DNA of 64,000 bases from Mixophyes australis. Its lineage: Eukaryota > Chordata > Amphibia > Anura > Limnodynastidae. Location: assembly GCA_036250195.1 (NCBI GenBank), contig JAVHZZ010000069.1, positions 15,001-79,000 on the forward strand, in the 5' to 3' direction. Each line of letters starts with the position of its first letter. Position 1 is the stretch's first letter. Below are positions 14,113 through 25,561 of this stretch, one piece after another. The translations under genes and the position numbers were made by a program. Under the pieces are notes generated by a model. The model made no database searches and was not told the DNA's origin. It saw only the letters and a list, made by a program, of their open reading frames with translations.

Positions 14113-15847
14113 TTGCGCCATGCAGGTCACAGGCCCTGAGGTAGGTCTTGAGCGTGGTTTGTGTGCCGGAACAGACCACAGAGAGGTTGTATAAAGGAAG
14201 GAGTGCTGGATTAGATATACAGCAGACACTGGCCAAATAAGGTGGTACAGTGACAGCAGGGAACAGCACTGGAATCCGCTAGCTGGTAACAGCACTAGAG
14301 GTAAGTGATGTAGGAACTCCAACAGGAATCAGTGGTATGTGAGCAGCACCAGGATATCAGGGATAAAAGGGAGTCAAGAACACCTAGATGGAGATCTAAG
14401 ATAAAAACTCTGGCACCCTGACAGTGCTCAGAGCAGGTTTAAATAATGTAGAGAGGAAGAGGGCAATGACATGCAGTGGTCATGTGACTAAAGTGTGTCC
14501 ACACCAGGAACCAAGGCCGCGAGCAGACACAGCCGGTCTGATGGAGACTCGGCGGAACTGCAAATAAGAGAAAGAACAGAGTGCTGGACTAAGGTGAATT
14601 CGGTGCATGACAAATTTAAGTTTGACATTTGTCAAAAATACGTACATAGATCTATGCAAGCATGCATTATGGACAATATTGCTTTGATGTATATACATTT
14701 TCTATATGGATATAAGACATACTGTACATTGCTGTTAGTATACTTTTGGGACTTCAAAGGGCTTTACATCTGAGGGCATCTGTGCATCTTTATGGGCCAT
14801 AAAGCTTTATCTTGCATGCTGTTTGACAGGTCCCTGGCCACAGATAGGATGTGCTATGATAGAGCAAAAGGCCAGGGCAGATTATAAACCGTTAGTTTAA
14901 CCCCCCAATTTACTCCGCACTGTGAGTTCTCATATTCAAACATGTCATATCTGGGTGAGTAATCATCTATTTTATATCTTATTATATAAACTCATAATCA
15001 CAACACCACTATCAGACATTGATGTATCTAAAATAACAATCTATACTAAATCTGACATGTATGAAAAGTGTGTTAAGGGATTGTGAAGGGATTTTGTATG
15101 TTCACTTTGTAATGGAGAAGGATTGCTTTACAAAAATCTAATTCCTCAATATATGAGTTGACTGACTTACAATCTCCTCTTTAAAAATGCGCTGTACAGA
15201 TTGATATTTTCGGAAATTCTGAACACATGACATAATGTCATTTTGTTGTATTGGAGCAGATTCACAACTGTTCATGTTAATAATATAGACGGCATGTGAT
15301 GAAAATAACAACCATACTGGAGCTTAATTTAGTCCTTCGCAATGACAGGTAATTGTGCATATGAGTGTTAGTTGTGAGAGCCTCCCTGAGCACAAAGCAA
15401 TCCCCTCCTAGAGGCCTTGGTTACACACACACAAACACGCACTCAAACATACATAGATCCATGAGCAAACACTCAGTCCCTTGTCCCGTGTGAAAACTCT
15501 GTTTCCTGACACCACCTCCTAGTTTGTGTTTGCAAAGTTAATCAAGAAGCCTAATGAAATAGGTGTGTAAGTTCAAGCAGAAACTCTGTGCTTATCAGTA
15601 TGCCTACCCATATGGTAGACTTGAAGATCAGATTGCAGTGTATGGGTTTGGACTGCAAGGGGCAGAATTGGATACAGTTTCTAGTGCATTGATGAATGTA
15701 TTTTTAGATATCTATAGTCAAAATATCAATTCTCCATATATGTTGCATAGATGTTAAAATGCAATATGATTTAAACATAAAGTATATTAAAGTAATTGCT
15801 CATTCATCACAGACAGTAAAAAGCACTTTTTTTTTTTTTTTTTACAG
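14113..15847. other. Intergenic DNA, nothing secure
   Basis: The left third is a GC-richer block without recognisable ends. The remainder is AT-rich. No protein family or repeat boundary was recognised. Confidence 0.4.
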
Positions 15848-15936
15848 AACTGACTAACCTGGTTGCAAAGATGGTTGATAAGCTCAGCAAAGGTGAGCAT
15901 GCATCCTCTTCAGACCTAGAGCAGCTAAAGCAATAG
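15848..15936 (+). CDS. Candidate orphan exon (unassigned)
   Basis: A long poly-T tract ending TTTACAG precedes AACTGACTAACCTGG. Read with two bases completing a split codon, the frame gives LTNLVAKMVDKLSKGEHASS and then SDLEQLKQ before TAG at 15934-15936. It can be read as a terminal exon of about 30 codons, or as a 45-nt internal exon ending at the GTGAGC donor at 15893. The composition (charged, helical-looking, no low complexity) is more protein-like than its surroundings. I do not recognise the family and see no partner exon, so it may be chance. Confidence 0.25.
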
Positions 15937-15953
15937 AATTGTGTGTATTGCCA

Positions 15954-16140
15954 TCCCTGCCCAGCTCTACCCCTAACCCCTGCTCAGCTCTACCCCCCAC
16001 CCCTGCTGGACTCTACCCCCCACCCCTGCTGGACTCTACCCCCCCACCCCTGCCCGGCTCTACCACCCACCCCTGCTCGGCTCTGTCCCTCCCCACCCCC
16101 TCAACCTTTCTTAGCTTTACCCCCCACCCTTGCTCAACTG
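15954..16140. repeat. C-rich minisatellite, ~23-bp unit
   Basis: About eight imperfect copies of a unit like CTCTACCCCCCACCCCTGCTGGA. The complementary strand carries repeated runs of four to six guanines, so it could form G-quadruplexes. It gives proline/leucine-rich false reading frames in two + strand phases. Confidence 0.9.
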
Positions 16141-16603
16141 AAACATCATCTTTCAACAAGAGAATGGGACAGATAGCTACATTTGTCTAGCATGTAGGTT
16201 TAAGCACTTCAAAGGTGATGCAGAGTTGGACACAAAATGGGAGGAACTTACTCTTAAAAAGAGCCCTAAGTCTTTCTGCCCATATACAGAGCCATACACA
16301 TCTTAAGATACGTCCCTTTCTGCATCAGCAGCATATGAGCCGGGTTTACGATGTGTCCTCATCAGCACATGTTTGACCTATCCTATAGCAAGTGCAACAC
16401 ATACACCTCCTAACTGGTATATATGCATGTTTCAGCAGATCTGCATGAGCTGCATTTGCCTGAACAAACCTTTTACATACTCGGTCTGCATTTGCACACC
16501 CCTTCCCGCCTCTCCAGACACAAGAGGGCTAAAGTGTCAGAATCACACAAGACTGCTTAGGAGCATATCTGTACGGCCACAATTTCATGCAGAATTCTGA
16601 AAA
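16141..16603. other. Intergenic DNA, nothing recognised
   Basis: No recognisable coding sequence or repeat boundary between the C-rich minisatellite and the CHRM1-derived fragment. Confidence 0.4.
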
Positions 16604-16675
16604 GGAAAAGAACTGTATGCAGCATTCATTGGGTTCCACAGTCCTCTCACCAACAATATATTGCAAGCACAATAT
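16604..16675 (-). pseudogene. 72-bp CHRM1-derived fragment (extracellular loop 2)
   Basis: The 72 bp align without gaps to 30172-30243 of the CHRM1 coding exon with four mismatches (about 94% identity). On the - strand it reads [20 protein letters not shown], where the receptor has [20 protein letters not shown], so W, D and Y are changed to L, N and C. Similarity stops sharply at both ends, and no other receptor exon sequence is nearby. It is an isolated gene fragment, not a second receptor gene. How it arose is not evident from the sequence. Confidence 0.88.
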
Positions 16676-18053
16676 AATGATGGTTACAATTTGATTGGTT
16701 GCTACATGTAACTCCAATGTTTTCCTATTTGTTTTCAATTTTTCATACTATATTAAGTAACATAGAGGGTACATACAAGCACAGTTTGCCTTTGTCTTAT
16801 AGCGATATTGAAGTCCAATAATTGTCTTGTCTATATTCCATAATGTGGGGAAGGAGTGTAAAATATTGATCCCACGTATACGTCTCAGAGAGATAAGTTC
16901 TTTGTGTATCACAGCTGAGTGCATAGACACACTGTTTACCATGCTGACCAATGATCACTTTCAAGCTTTGTGGCTGGTTTACTGCAAAGTGAAGAATTTG
17001 ATGAGGTACTGACCCCTCTTTGCAGATACCTTTCTTAAGAAAGCGTATTTTCTTATAGAATATACATCTATCACAATTTTACTGTGCCTGCGTCTAGCAC
17101 CTAAAATAAAGCCAGCAGTGATGGCAATAGATTGAGAACATTTCAGGTTCAAGAAATGGCAGCCCGAGGTACAATATGATGGTTAGCACAATTGGCGTTG
17201 CTCCTCACAGTTGCAATTGTGAGGCAGATTTGTCAGTTTGACTGAAGGTCACGGACACTCTAGCCTAGTCGATTGGACTAGTCACATTTTTCTTCTAACC
17301 GGATGACATCTTGCTTTTCTTTTCAGAACTCTTATATGGTTGTGTAACAATCTAGTAAACCATATAAAAAGTTAGAAATACAAAAAGAAAAGTAGGTGTA
17401 ACAGAAGACACTGAGGTTCTCTCTTGGGTGGGTAAACATGGTGAGGAATACACTAGCGGAGATATGCAGACTCTCTGTTGGCAGAAACACTGCATTTCTT
17501 TAGGGTGTAAACCAATATTTCAAACACTACATATCAAATTGTGAATATTGCACTTAATTACATGTCGGTCGGAATTTTAAATAAAACCATTACAAGCCCG
17601 TATGAAAATAAAAACTCCAACTGCAAAATAATGTAGAGGAGGCTTAACCTTAATGTAATGTAGCACAGTTGAAAACAGTGGGGTATGCATTTAATTGAAA
17701 TGATTAAGGGTCTAAGGTCTGCATCAATGAAGGAAAGGGGGTGCATATGGTCCCAGAATACCCTTATAACACGTCTGATCTAAAGTGAAAAAGCACACGC
17801 ATGTCATGGTTATTGTTGATAGTATGACAGTGCAGCTCACATGCTTGATTATCCATTTATGACTGAAGGTAAATGTATGAAATCTGCATTCTAGAGTGTT
17901 TTTTTCCCCTTTTAACAGTTTCATGGTCTATTCTACATAAGTTAAATAAATAAACTAATTAAAAATGAAATATTCTCTCCTTGAGCCAAGTAAAAAGTAG
18001 TGTCACACATTTCAGTGCAATAAAAGAGAGATGGAGAGAAGTACTAGACACCA
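16676..18053. other. Intergenic DNA, nothing recognised
   Basis: AT-rich sequence with no conserved frame. The block just after 16676 contains a 'tttgattggttgctac' motif like those inside several MITEs of this window, which could be a MITE trace. Confidence 0.4.
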
Positions 18054-18384
18054 GGGCCCTGATTCAATAAGGAACTTAAATTAAGAAGTTTCTTATTTAA
18101 GAATCCTGGACAAATCCATGTTACAATGCAAGGGGTGAAAATTAGTTTTCTATTTTGCGCCTAAGTTAAATACTGACTGTTTTTTCATGTAGCACACAAA
18201 TATTAACTTTAAATTTCAGTGTACAAATAAGCTATTAAGTATTTGTGTGTTACATGAAAAAACAGTCAGTATTTAACTTATGTGCAAAACGGAGAACTAG
18301 TTTTCATCCCTTGCATTGTAATATGGTTTTGTCCAGGAGACTTTAATAAGAAACTTCTTTAAGTTCCTTAATAAATCAGGCCCC
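18054..18384. mobile_element. Long foldback element (~150-bp arms)
   Basis: The two halves are long inverted repeats: GGCCCTGATTCAATAAGGAA at the left pairs with TTCCTTAATAAATCAGGCCC at the right. Pairing continues through ACTGACTGTTTTTTCATGTA / TACATGAAAAAACAGTCAGT near the centre. A 5-bp CCAGG flanks both sides but overlaps the ends. There is no coding capacity, so it is a MITE-like palindrome able to form a single long hairpin. Confidence 0.85.
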
Positions 18385-19384
18385 AGGTTCTTAAGGAGGT
18401 AACCTGAGTCACCTAAACAGTATGTTACGGAGAGCGGACCCTTCACCTTTACACTGAACAAAAAACCACAGGTCACCTTCACTCTTATGTAAAAACAGTA
18501 TATTTACTGTATGTGTCTCTCTCAAACCAGTATAACCAATGCACATTTAGCTCCACCTGTACATGAAATGTTCAAACAGCTGCCACCCACACTAGCACCG
18601 TGCAAAGTTTTCTGTTTCAGCCACTGAGCCGAAAGTTATGTTTGTCAAATTTTTCACTTGTTCATTAATTTTTGTGAGGTTTGGGCCATAAATGTTTACT
18701 TTGTGTTTGTGTTTCTGTATCCCAAGAAGCTCATTGTGCACCCATCCCCAATACACAACAATAGAGGCAGGGTTTCAATCTCTTCAAAATATTTTTACTT
18801 CCCAAGTTTCATTCAATAAATATTATCATTTTATATTTATAATATTATTATATTAATAAGTACTGACCCCCAAAACTTCTCTACATATCCATTGAACTAT
18901 GAACTAATTATGGCTGTACCCATATGCTCCTATGCAATCTGTTTTTCTATCTTTAGTCACTGGCTTCCTTTATCACCGAAATTACTTTGTCCTATTAGTC
19001 AAGGAGGTTAGACTGTCTTCCTTTTTGAACAACATAATACTTATTGTTGTTTGTGCAGTTCCCTGGATTTTTTTTCCATTGTAATGTTTCCTTGTTTTAT
19101 TTTGAGCAACTTTATTAGGGTGTTGCCCAGGTCTATTTTTATAATACCTACACTATGCTCACTTCATGCATCATTTTCTTGCTCATTAACATTATTCCTG
19201 ACTGTGCAGTTTCTTGTGGATTATCTCTAGCAGAATTGCTTAAAATTGTAATGATCATTCTAGTACGTAGAATTGTTCGATATGTTTTAGATACAGGCTT
19301 TGGTGTAATGTTTTTTATATCTCATTGGTTACACTAATATGAAAGTGATCCAGAAGAAAACTGAAATTATACTTACCCTATAAG
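18385..19384. other. Intergenic DNA, nothing recognised
   Basis: AT-rich, including an almost pure AT stretch around 18800-18860. No gene signal. Confidence 0.45.
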
Positions 19385-19721
19385 TCATCATCATCACCAT
19401 TTCTTTATATAGCGCCACTGATTCCGCAGCGCTGTACAGAGAACTCATTTACATCAGTCCCTGCCCCATTGGAGCTTACAGTCTAAATTCCCTAACACAC
19501 ACAGACAGAGAGAGAGAGACTAGGGTCAATTTTGATAGCAGCCAATTAACCTACTAGTATGTTTTTGGAGTGTGGGAGGAAACCGGAGCACTCGGAGGAA
19601 ACCCACGCAAACACAGGGAGAACATACAAACTCCACACAGATAAGGCCATGGTCGGGAATTGAACTCATGACCCCAGCGCTGTGAGGCAGAAGTGTTAAC
19701 CACTTAGCCACCGTGCTGCCC
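19385..19721 (-). mobile_element. V-SINE-like SINE, near full length
   Basis: Complete from the GAT-repeat tail (seen as TCATCATCATCACC) to the tRNA-like head ending GGGCAGCACGGTGGCTAAGT on the - strand. The B-box-like segment reads GAGTTCAATTCCC. It contains a (GA)n-expanded segment near 19508. Confidence 0.9.
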
Positions 19722-20449
19722 TTTATTTTATCCCCTCTTGTTTCCGTGTCTGTCCCCTGTTTTTTAAGCGCTTGTTATATGATGTGATGAGAGACACAAG
19801 ATACACTATAACTTTGATCCTGATATACCTTATTATTGACTGGGAATATACATCGCCTTTGGTTATACAGTTATGTCAGGTAAGTAAAATTCCACATTTT
19901 AAACACAGTACTCTGAAATAAAGATTTCTTTTTTTCTTTTTTTTACAATATGTACACAATAGTTAATTGAACCTCGCACTGTACAGGCACCATAACATAG
20001 TTTCATTTGGCATTCATGTTAGGGTTTATTTTTTGTAATATTTATTTTATACATGTTTACATAAGTTGCTCTGCACAGATCTATTATTTATGTAAGTCAC
20101 TGTTTCGTAACATTTGTGTGTCAGGACAGGTGACATGTCTTGAAAGAAAGAAAGGGAATATAAACACATACAGTAAGATATATTACTGATATTGTAATTA
20201 GCTAGATAAAACATATGTCTTAGATTTGTTGTCCTTTTCATGAATCCAATTTTAGTTATCTCAATATTTGAAAAATGAGTTAAAAAACAGCCATCATTAC
20301 TTGATAAAAGGTTGGGGACCACTAATGTAAGCAATGCACTATATTACTATCACCACTGATATGAAAGAATACCGGAATATACATGTTGAGTGTTGAGATC
20401 CAGGTCTCATTCCTATTTGTGTTACATTATTTGTTATGTTACATTATTT
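19722..20449. other. Intergenic DNA, nothing recognised
   Basis: AT-rich sequence between a SINE and a hAT-type element, with no supported gene. Confidence 0.45.
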
Positions 20450-20457
20450 ATATAGAC

Positions 20458-20954
20458 CAGTGATGGGCAAACTTTTTCAGGAGCGGGCCAAATAAAAAAG
20501 AAAAACTTTAGGCGGGCCAATATAATGTATTAAAAAACTCAAATATCGAAATATATATTACAATTTTTTTGAATGGGACGGGTGTTACCTCTATAAGTGC
20601 AGCGATCGTACAGACACAGCAGGTTGTTGCAGATCCGTCTTTCTGGTGAGCCACTAACTGACAACACAGCAGCCAATCAAAATCCGCCTTAGTATATGGC
20701 CCAGCCCATCTCTTCTCACATGACTTTCAGCCATTAGGGGGCGGGCAGGTGTTTGAGTGATTGACATACGAAGTAGTGTCCTTTTAGGAAGGAGGATGAA
20801 GTGTAATGGAGGAAATAGCTGGGAAGGCATAAAAATGAAGGTTCTGACACACATGGTTGGCCCTAATAATTTTATGCATATTTTAATTTTCTTTTTTTAA
20901 AATATTGGCAGGCCGAATAGAACCTCTAAGTGGGCCGTAGTTTGCCCATCACTG
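20458..20954. mobile_element. hAT-type non-autonomous element (497 bp)
   Basis: The termini CAGTGATGGGCAAAC and GTTTGCCCATCACTG are perfect inverted repeats. They are flanked by an exact 8-bp duplication ATATAGAC (20450-20457 and 20955-20962). Further inward, GGCGGGCCAA and related GGGCCG blocks pair imperfectly. The minus-strand open frame at 20654-20854 shows no transposase motif. Confidence 0.88.
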
Positions 20955-20962
20955 ATATAGAC

Positions 20963-21742
20963 CATATATAATTATTTTGTAGTGCCAGGTTATTGAGTCC
21001 AAGCATTCCTTACTGAGGGATACATACATGTTGTTAGCATTTCTATTTAGTATGTTCTTTGTTACTATGTTCCACTGTACATGATTAATTTGCTACATTT
21101 AGAATCCACACTTCTTTATTTCATTTGTTAATATATTGTGCCGAAGGTTTTCTCCCATTCTTCCATTTTGTAGAAGTGGTACCCGATAAATTTCAGTTTA
21201 GTTGATGTCCCAGATACCAAGGATTGTATTTTACCCCTGGAATTTAAAACTGCAACTTTAATAAAATTGCTCTTTTTAAATCCCATGGGTAAAATCGCAG
21301 AAAGTGCGTGATTTAAAAAATAATCCTTGTTAAATACTGCCCCTAGTTCCTAGCTTGGATTAACAAATACATTTCTTTTTAAGGCGTTGAAGGCTGCAAT
21401 TTAATTTTTTGCTGCCTTTACTTGTGTACATGTCGCACACACAATATCAGCGTAGGGCCTGTCCATTAACGTATACATTGTCTTGCTCTTGTCAAATACA
21501 ACATAGTACAACACACTTTGAAAGAAACTTAAAAAAAGGGCAAGCTTATTGTTATATCCTGTCCATTCGTCACTTTGAAATGTACAAATAGAGACTTGTT
21601 ATATTAAGTTTTAAAAAATTGTTTTGATTTGCTTGTGTATGATTTCGCTTTACATTTTTACATACTGTTTGGGGGTTGGCACTGCTGGCGAGTATAAATA
21701 TGTCCTCAAATGTAGTCTCTGTTCTCAGTAGAGGTACTGGAT
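20963..21742. other. Intergenic DNA, nothing recognised
   Basis: AT-rich, no gene signal. A short inverted pair of TGATTTAAA-like blocks near 21240-21330 is too weak to call. Confidence 0.4.
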
Positions 21743-21750
21743 TACCACTG

Positions 21751-21957
21751 CAGGGGCGGATCTAGACTTTATGTTTAGGGGGGCCGATTTTGCATAATCA
21801 CGCCCCTCCTTTGCTCTGATTGGCTGGCCTGCGTTAACCCCGCCTTCCGCCCGCGATTGGCCCCTCCCCCTCCCGTTGTGGTCGCCGGCTGGGACCTAGC
21901 TTTTTGCTGCTAGGGGGGGCGAATGCCCCGATCGCCCCCCCCCTGGATCCGCCACTG
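21751..21957. mobile_element. hAT-type MITE (207 bp)
   Basis: The ends CAGGGGCGGATCTAG and CTGGATCCGCCACTG are imperfect inverted repeats with CAG/CTG tips. The exact 8-bp target duplication TACCACTG is at 21743-21750 and 21958-21965. The interior is GC-rich, unlike the surroundings. Confidence 0.87.
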
Positions 21958-22080
21958 TACCACTGTGTGTGACGATGCAGGAAGAGAACTACAGGTGCTG
22001 ACTTTTAGCCTGAAGAAGGTCCACCCAAGTGGCCCAGTGTGTGCCGAAAGAAGGGCCATGGCCAAGAAAACCATTAAATG

Positions 22081-22218
22081 GAGAGACACACAGGGTTATA
22101 GACACAGGGTCCCAAACACAAAGAGACACACATGGGGTTAAGCACACAGGGTAACAAACAAAAAGAAAGGCACACGGGATTACATACACAGGGTCACAAA
22201 CACAAAAAGACACACGCA
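22081..22218. repeat. Three-copy minisatellite (~43-bp unit)
   Basis: Three imperfect units each contain CACAGGGT, then A-rich CAAACACAAA and GACACAC. The array ends about 60 bp before the DIRS-type element begins. Confidence 0.75.
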
Positions 22219-22281
22219 TGAACATCGCAATTTGCATTTAATTGGATCTTCCCCTCTATGTGTGAAACATATGACATTATA

Positions 22282-22427
22282 TTTTCTCTTTCATCCATCT
22301 GGGGGACACTGCTTACCATGGGTTGTGGAGGGGAGCATGGGAGTTGGCACCTAGCTAGTTAATTTCTAGCACTGCTGACAGACCCCTCCCCTCTATAACT
22401 CCCCCCCCTGCCTCTTCCTCCTCAGTT
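22282..22427 (+). repeat. DIRS left inverted terminal repeat
   Basis: Runs from TTTTCTCTTTCATCCATCTG through CACTGCTTACCATGGGTTGT to the CTTCCTCCTCAGT segment. It is the near-exact reverse complement of 27211-27330. Its outermost ~12 bp differ from the right end, as is usual in DIRS elements. Confidence 0.92.
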
Positions 22428-23326
22428 TTTTTTCTAGGTGCCATGGAGTTAGGCACTGTTTTAGTTGCTGCTAAAATGTATTTTCTTTTTTTTTAGGAGA
22501 ATATCTTGGGCAGATTTGGAAGTGTGTTCTCTTATAGAGAGCACACTCCCAGAACAGCAGCGCAGGCACTACTCTGTCAGCTGAGAGCCAGAGGCTCTCA
22601 CTGGCAGAGCAAATAGGGTGCTTAAATACAGAGTGACAAGCGGTCTCTCCGGACCGCTGTCACTCTTGGGGCCTCACCGATATCCGGTGCTGCCACTGCG
22701 GGCATGGAGTGCCGGTTATCGGAATGAAAAGAATGCCGGCTGCCATTTTTAAAAGTCCGCGGAGGAGAGAAAAAGGAAGGGGGCCATACCAAGATTCCCC
22801 CTCAAAAATAGGAGGGGGCAACGGGGTGGAAATCCGCTGCCATATATTTTTTGTTTTTTGTTTTCTTTTTTTCTCCTCCTCGCTAAGGCAGGAAAAGCAC
22901 TACAGAGAGACAGCATTATCAGAGGGGGGTGGGGGGAGTTAAGACATAGAGCTCCCCTGCCCTCCAGAGAAAAGTGGACTACCCCGGTCTTTTGGCGCCA
23001 AGGAGAAGCCCGGGAAAAGGACGCAGAGCAGAGGGAGCAGGCACCAATCACGGCTGTTGGACTTCTCCCCTGTTTGGCCGGTGGCTAAGTATCTGATTTA
23101 TTTAAACATATATTATTGTATTGCTGACTGCAAAGTGGGCTAGTGGGAGTTATATTGTAGTTCTCCCACTTGCCAAGTTATTTTATTGTGGTTTAACAAA
23201 TTACAAGTACAACTTTTATGTCAGATTAGTTAATTACTTGTTTCTTTTTACTTTTTCATATTATTTTCTCTGCTGTCTCTAGCTCTCTAACAGCTAAATT
23301 TAAGTCTGTGTGTTTGGTGTTATAAA

Positions 23327-25076
23327 ATGATAGATAAAGGAAAGGGCCCTAAAGTAAAGTATTTCACATGTTCAAAATGTAATGCAAAATTACCTAGTGG
23401 GCAGAAGGACCCTTTGGCACTATGTTCTGTCTGCGATGCAGGGGGGTCCCCCTACGCAATCCCAGCTTGTTACAGCCCCACTGACGGAGTAACCGGCCTG
23501 GGTGGCCTCCCTGACACAGTCGGTTTCCTCTTTAGCACAGATGGTGTCACAGTCCAATCAGTTGATGTCTACTGTGGCAGCCGCGGTGGCTAATAATGCT
23601 AGTATACCTTTGGGCCTCCCTGCTGCCACAAGTTCTATTGAAGCGTCTATGCCAGGACCTTCCTCAATGCTTACAGACCAGGCCCCTGTTCCCACAGAAC
23701 CGGCATGGTCCGCAGCATTTATAAAGGGTTTGGATAAACTAAACCAGTTACTTGAATCCCCAAACATCCCGCCTGCTAAAAGGAAGAGGCCTAGATCCAC
23801 TAATACCCTTATGGTCCTTTCAGACCCGGAGGGGGTTTCAGAGGAGGAGGGGGAAATATATTCTGATCCTGACCAGGTGCAACCTTTGGAACAGGAAGAA
23901 GACCCTAAAAGCCATTTTATTAATGATTTGGTTTTAGCGGTGAGAGAGGCGTTGGACCTCCCAGAACCGGAGGATCCTACTCCTAGAGACAGAAGTCTCT
24001 TTAAGAAGGCCAAAAGGAAGGCTATCCGTTTTTCCCCTTCTGTAGAACTCAGAGATATTGCAGAGGGAGCCTGGAAACAACCTGATAAAAGGTTCTCTGT
24101 TCCCAGAATGTTCCCTTCCCTGTATCCATTACAGGAGGAAGACGTGGCCCGTTGGGAGAGTATTCCTAAGGTAGATATTCCAGTAGCCTGTTTGGCCAGA
24201 CACACTTTACTACCAGTTCCAGGTTCAGCAACTCTGCAGGATGTCAATGATCGCAGGGTGGAATCCCAGCTAAAATCTATATTTGGTTCTTCCTTTAGAC
24301 TTTAGACATTTGCTTCAGCTTGGGTTGCTAGAGCCATGGAAACATGGGAAGACCAACTGGCAGAGGCCTTACAGGACTCGGATTTACTTACCCTGGCTTT
24401 GCATCTGAAAGTGGCATCGGGCTACCTTTATGAGGCGGCTCAGAACACAGCGTCTGTGTCCTCCTCTATTCAGACTGCATCCATTTCAGCAAGAAGAACG
24501 TTATGGCTGAAATCCTGGGAAGGAGACTCGGAATCAAAAAAGTCCGTTGAATCCATTCCTTTTTCAGCAGCAGGTTTGTTCGGGCCGGAATTGGATACTA
24601 TGATTTCCCAGGCGACAGGAGGCAAAAGCACTTCTTTGCCGGTATTCTCAGGTAGGGGCAGGACTCCTCGGGTCAGCTCCTTTCGTCAGCCCTTTAGAGG
24701 GAACTCCTGGCCTAGAGAACATTCATTTAGAGGTAGACAACCAAATGCTCGAGGCTCCTCTGTCAGGGGTAGATCCTCGTTTGCGGCTAGGCGCCAGGTC
24801 TCTGGGACACAGGAGAAGCCTGCGTCCAGACGACCACTCTACTCTGCCAGAGGTGGTGGGGGGGGGGGAGACGTCTGTCTCTGTTCGAGAACAGGGGGCA
24901 GCGTCATCCCAAGACACTTGGATTCGGGGTATTATAGCAAGGGGGTACAGGATAGACCTGCTGGGTCCGGTACCACATTGTTTCTTTGTAACACCACTAC
25001 CCCGAGAGCGATCAGGAAGTCAGGCAATACAGGTTTGTCTCGCCTCTCCTTTCACAAAGAGTCATCTGCAGCCTAA
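23327..25076 (+). pseudogene. DIRS ORF1 (gag-like), frameshifted
   Basis: It starts with MIDKGKGPKVKYFTCSKC; the CSKC and CSVC pairs look like a small zinc-binding motif. After a one-base phase change near 23500 the frame continues through an acidic stretch (EEEGEIYSDPDQ). It meets a stop at 24303-24305 and resumes in the same frame at METWEDQLAEALQDSDLLTL to a basic, arginine/glycine/serine-rich tail (RGRQPNARGSSVRGRSS), as expected of a nucleic-acid-binding gag. A run of about eleven guanines at 24857-24869 lies where the phase changes toward ORF2. In DIRS elements this product is thought to package the RNA. The family call comes from context and composition. Confidence 0.75.
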
Positions 25077-25560
25077 GATTCACAGTGGGGTCCTCTCATT
25101 ACCAGAGAGGTTGGGGGGCGGTAATCTTGCACCTCCGGCTCCGGGGACCTTGGTCGGTTCAGGAATCAACCTTACCAATAAATGTGTTAGCCCTTCGGGG
25201 GGCCCAGTCCCTCCTTTAGGGCCACCATGTCAGAATTCAGTCCGACAATGCCACGGCTGTGGCATATGTCAACAGGCAGGGAGGAACCAGGAGTGCAGCC
25301 GCAATGAAAATTGCAGCTCAGATTTTTTAATGGACAGAGCAGTATGTTCCGGCAATTTCGGCAGTATTTATTCCAAGAATAAGGAATTGGGAGGCCGACT
25401 ACCTAAGTCGAAATCAAATGATGCCGGGGGAGTGGTCACTCCATCCGGAAGTATTTCAGTCTCTAGTTTAGAGGTGGGGTCTTCCGGATATAGATCTCAG
25501 GGTCTCCAGACACAACAAGAAGGTTCACAGGTTTTGCGCAAGGGCAAGAGATCCCTTAGC
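24880..25560 (+). pseudogene. DIRS RT remnant and RNase H, RT core missing
   Basis: A short stretch near 24900-24990 (DTWIRGIIARGYRIDLLGPV) resembles the start of DIRS reverse transcriptase. The sequence then passes within ~100 nt into an RNase H-like region. No YxDD-type catalytic block lies between, so most of RT has been deleted. RNase H is recognised by SDNATAVAYVNRQGGTRS (SDN codons at 25241-25249) and NWEADYLSRNQMMPGEW. Its frame contains TAA at 25328-25330 and TAG at 25469-25471. It is in the same phase as the downstream recombinase, consistent with an originally continuous ORF2. Confidence 0.78.
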
Positions 25561-25561
25561 G

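Noticed and set aside
15939..16190. Proline-rich proteins on the + strand
   Set aside because: They come from the C-rich minisatellite; two overlapping frames look alike, as expected of a repeat.
16529..16738. Second muscarinic receptor gene
   Set aside because: Only 72 bp match CHRM1; no transmembrane segments or further exons surround it.
23558..24247. 229-codon open frame on the - strand
   Set aside because: It is the antisense shadow of the DIRS gag-like frame and has no domain of its own.
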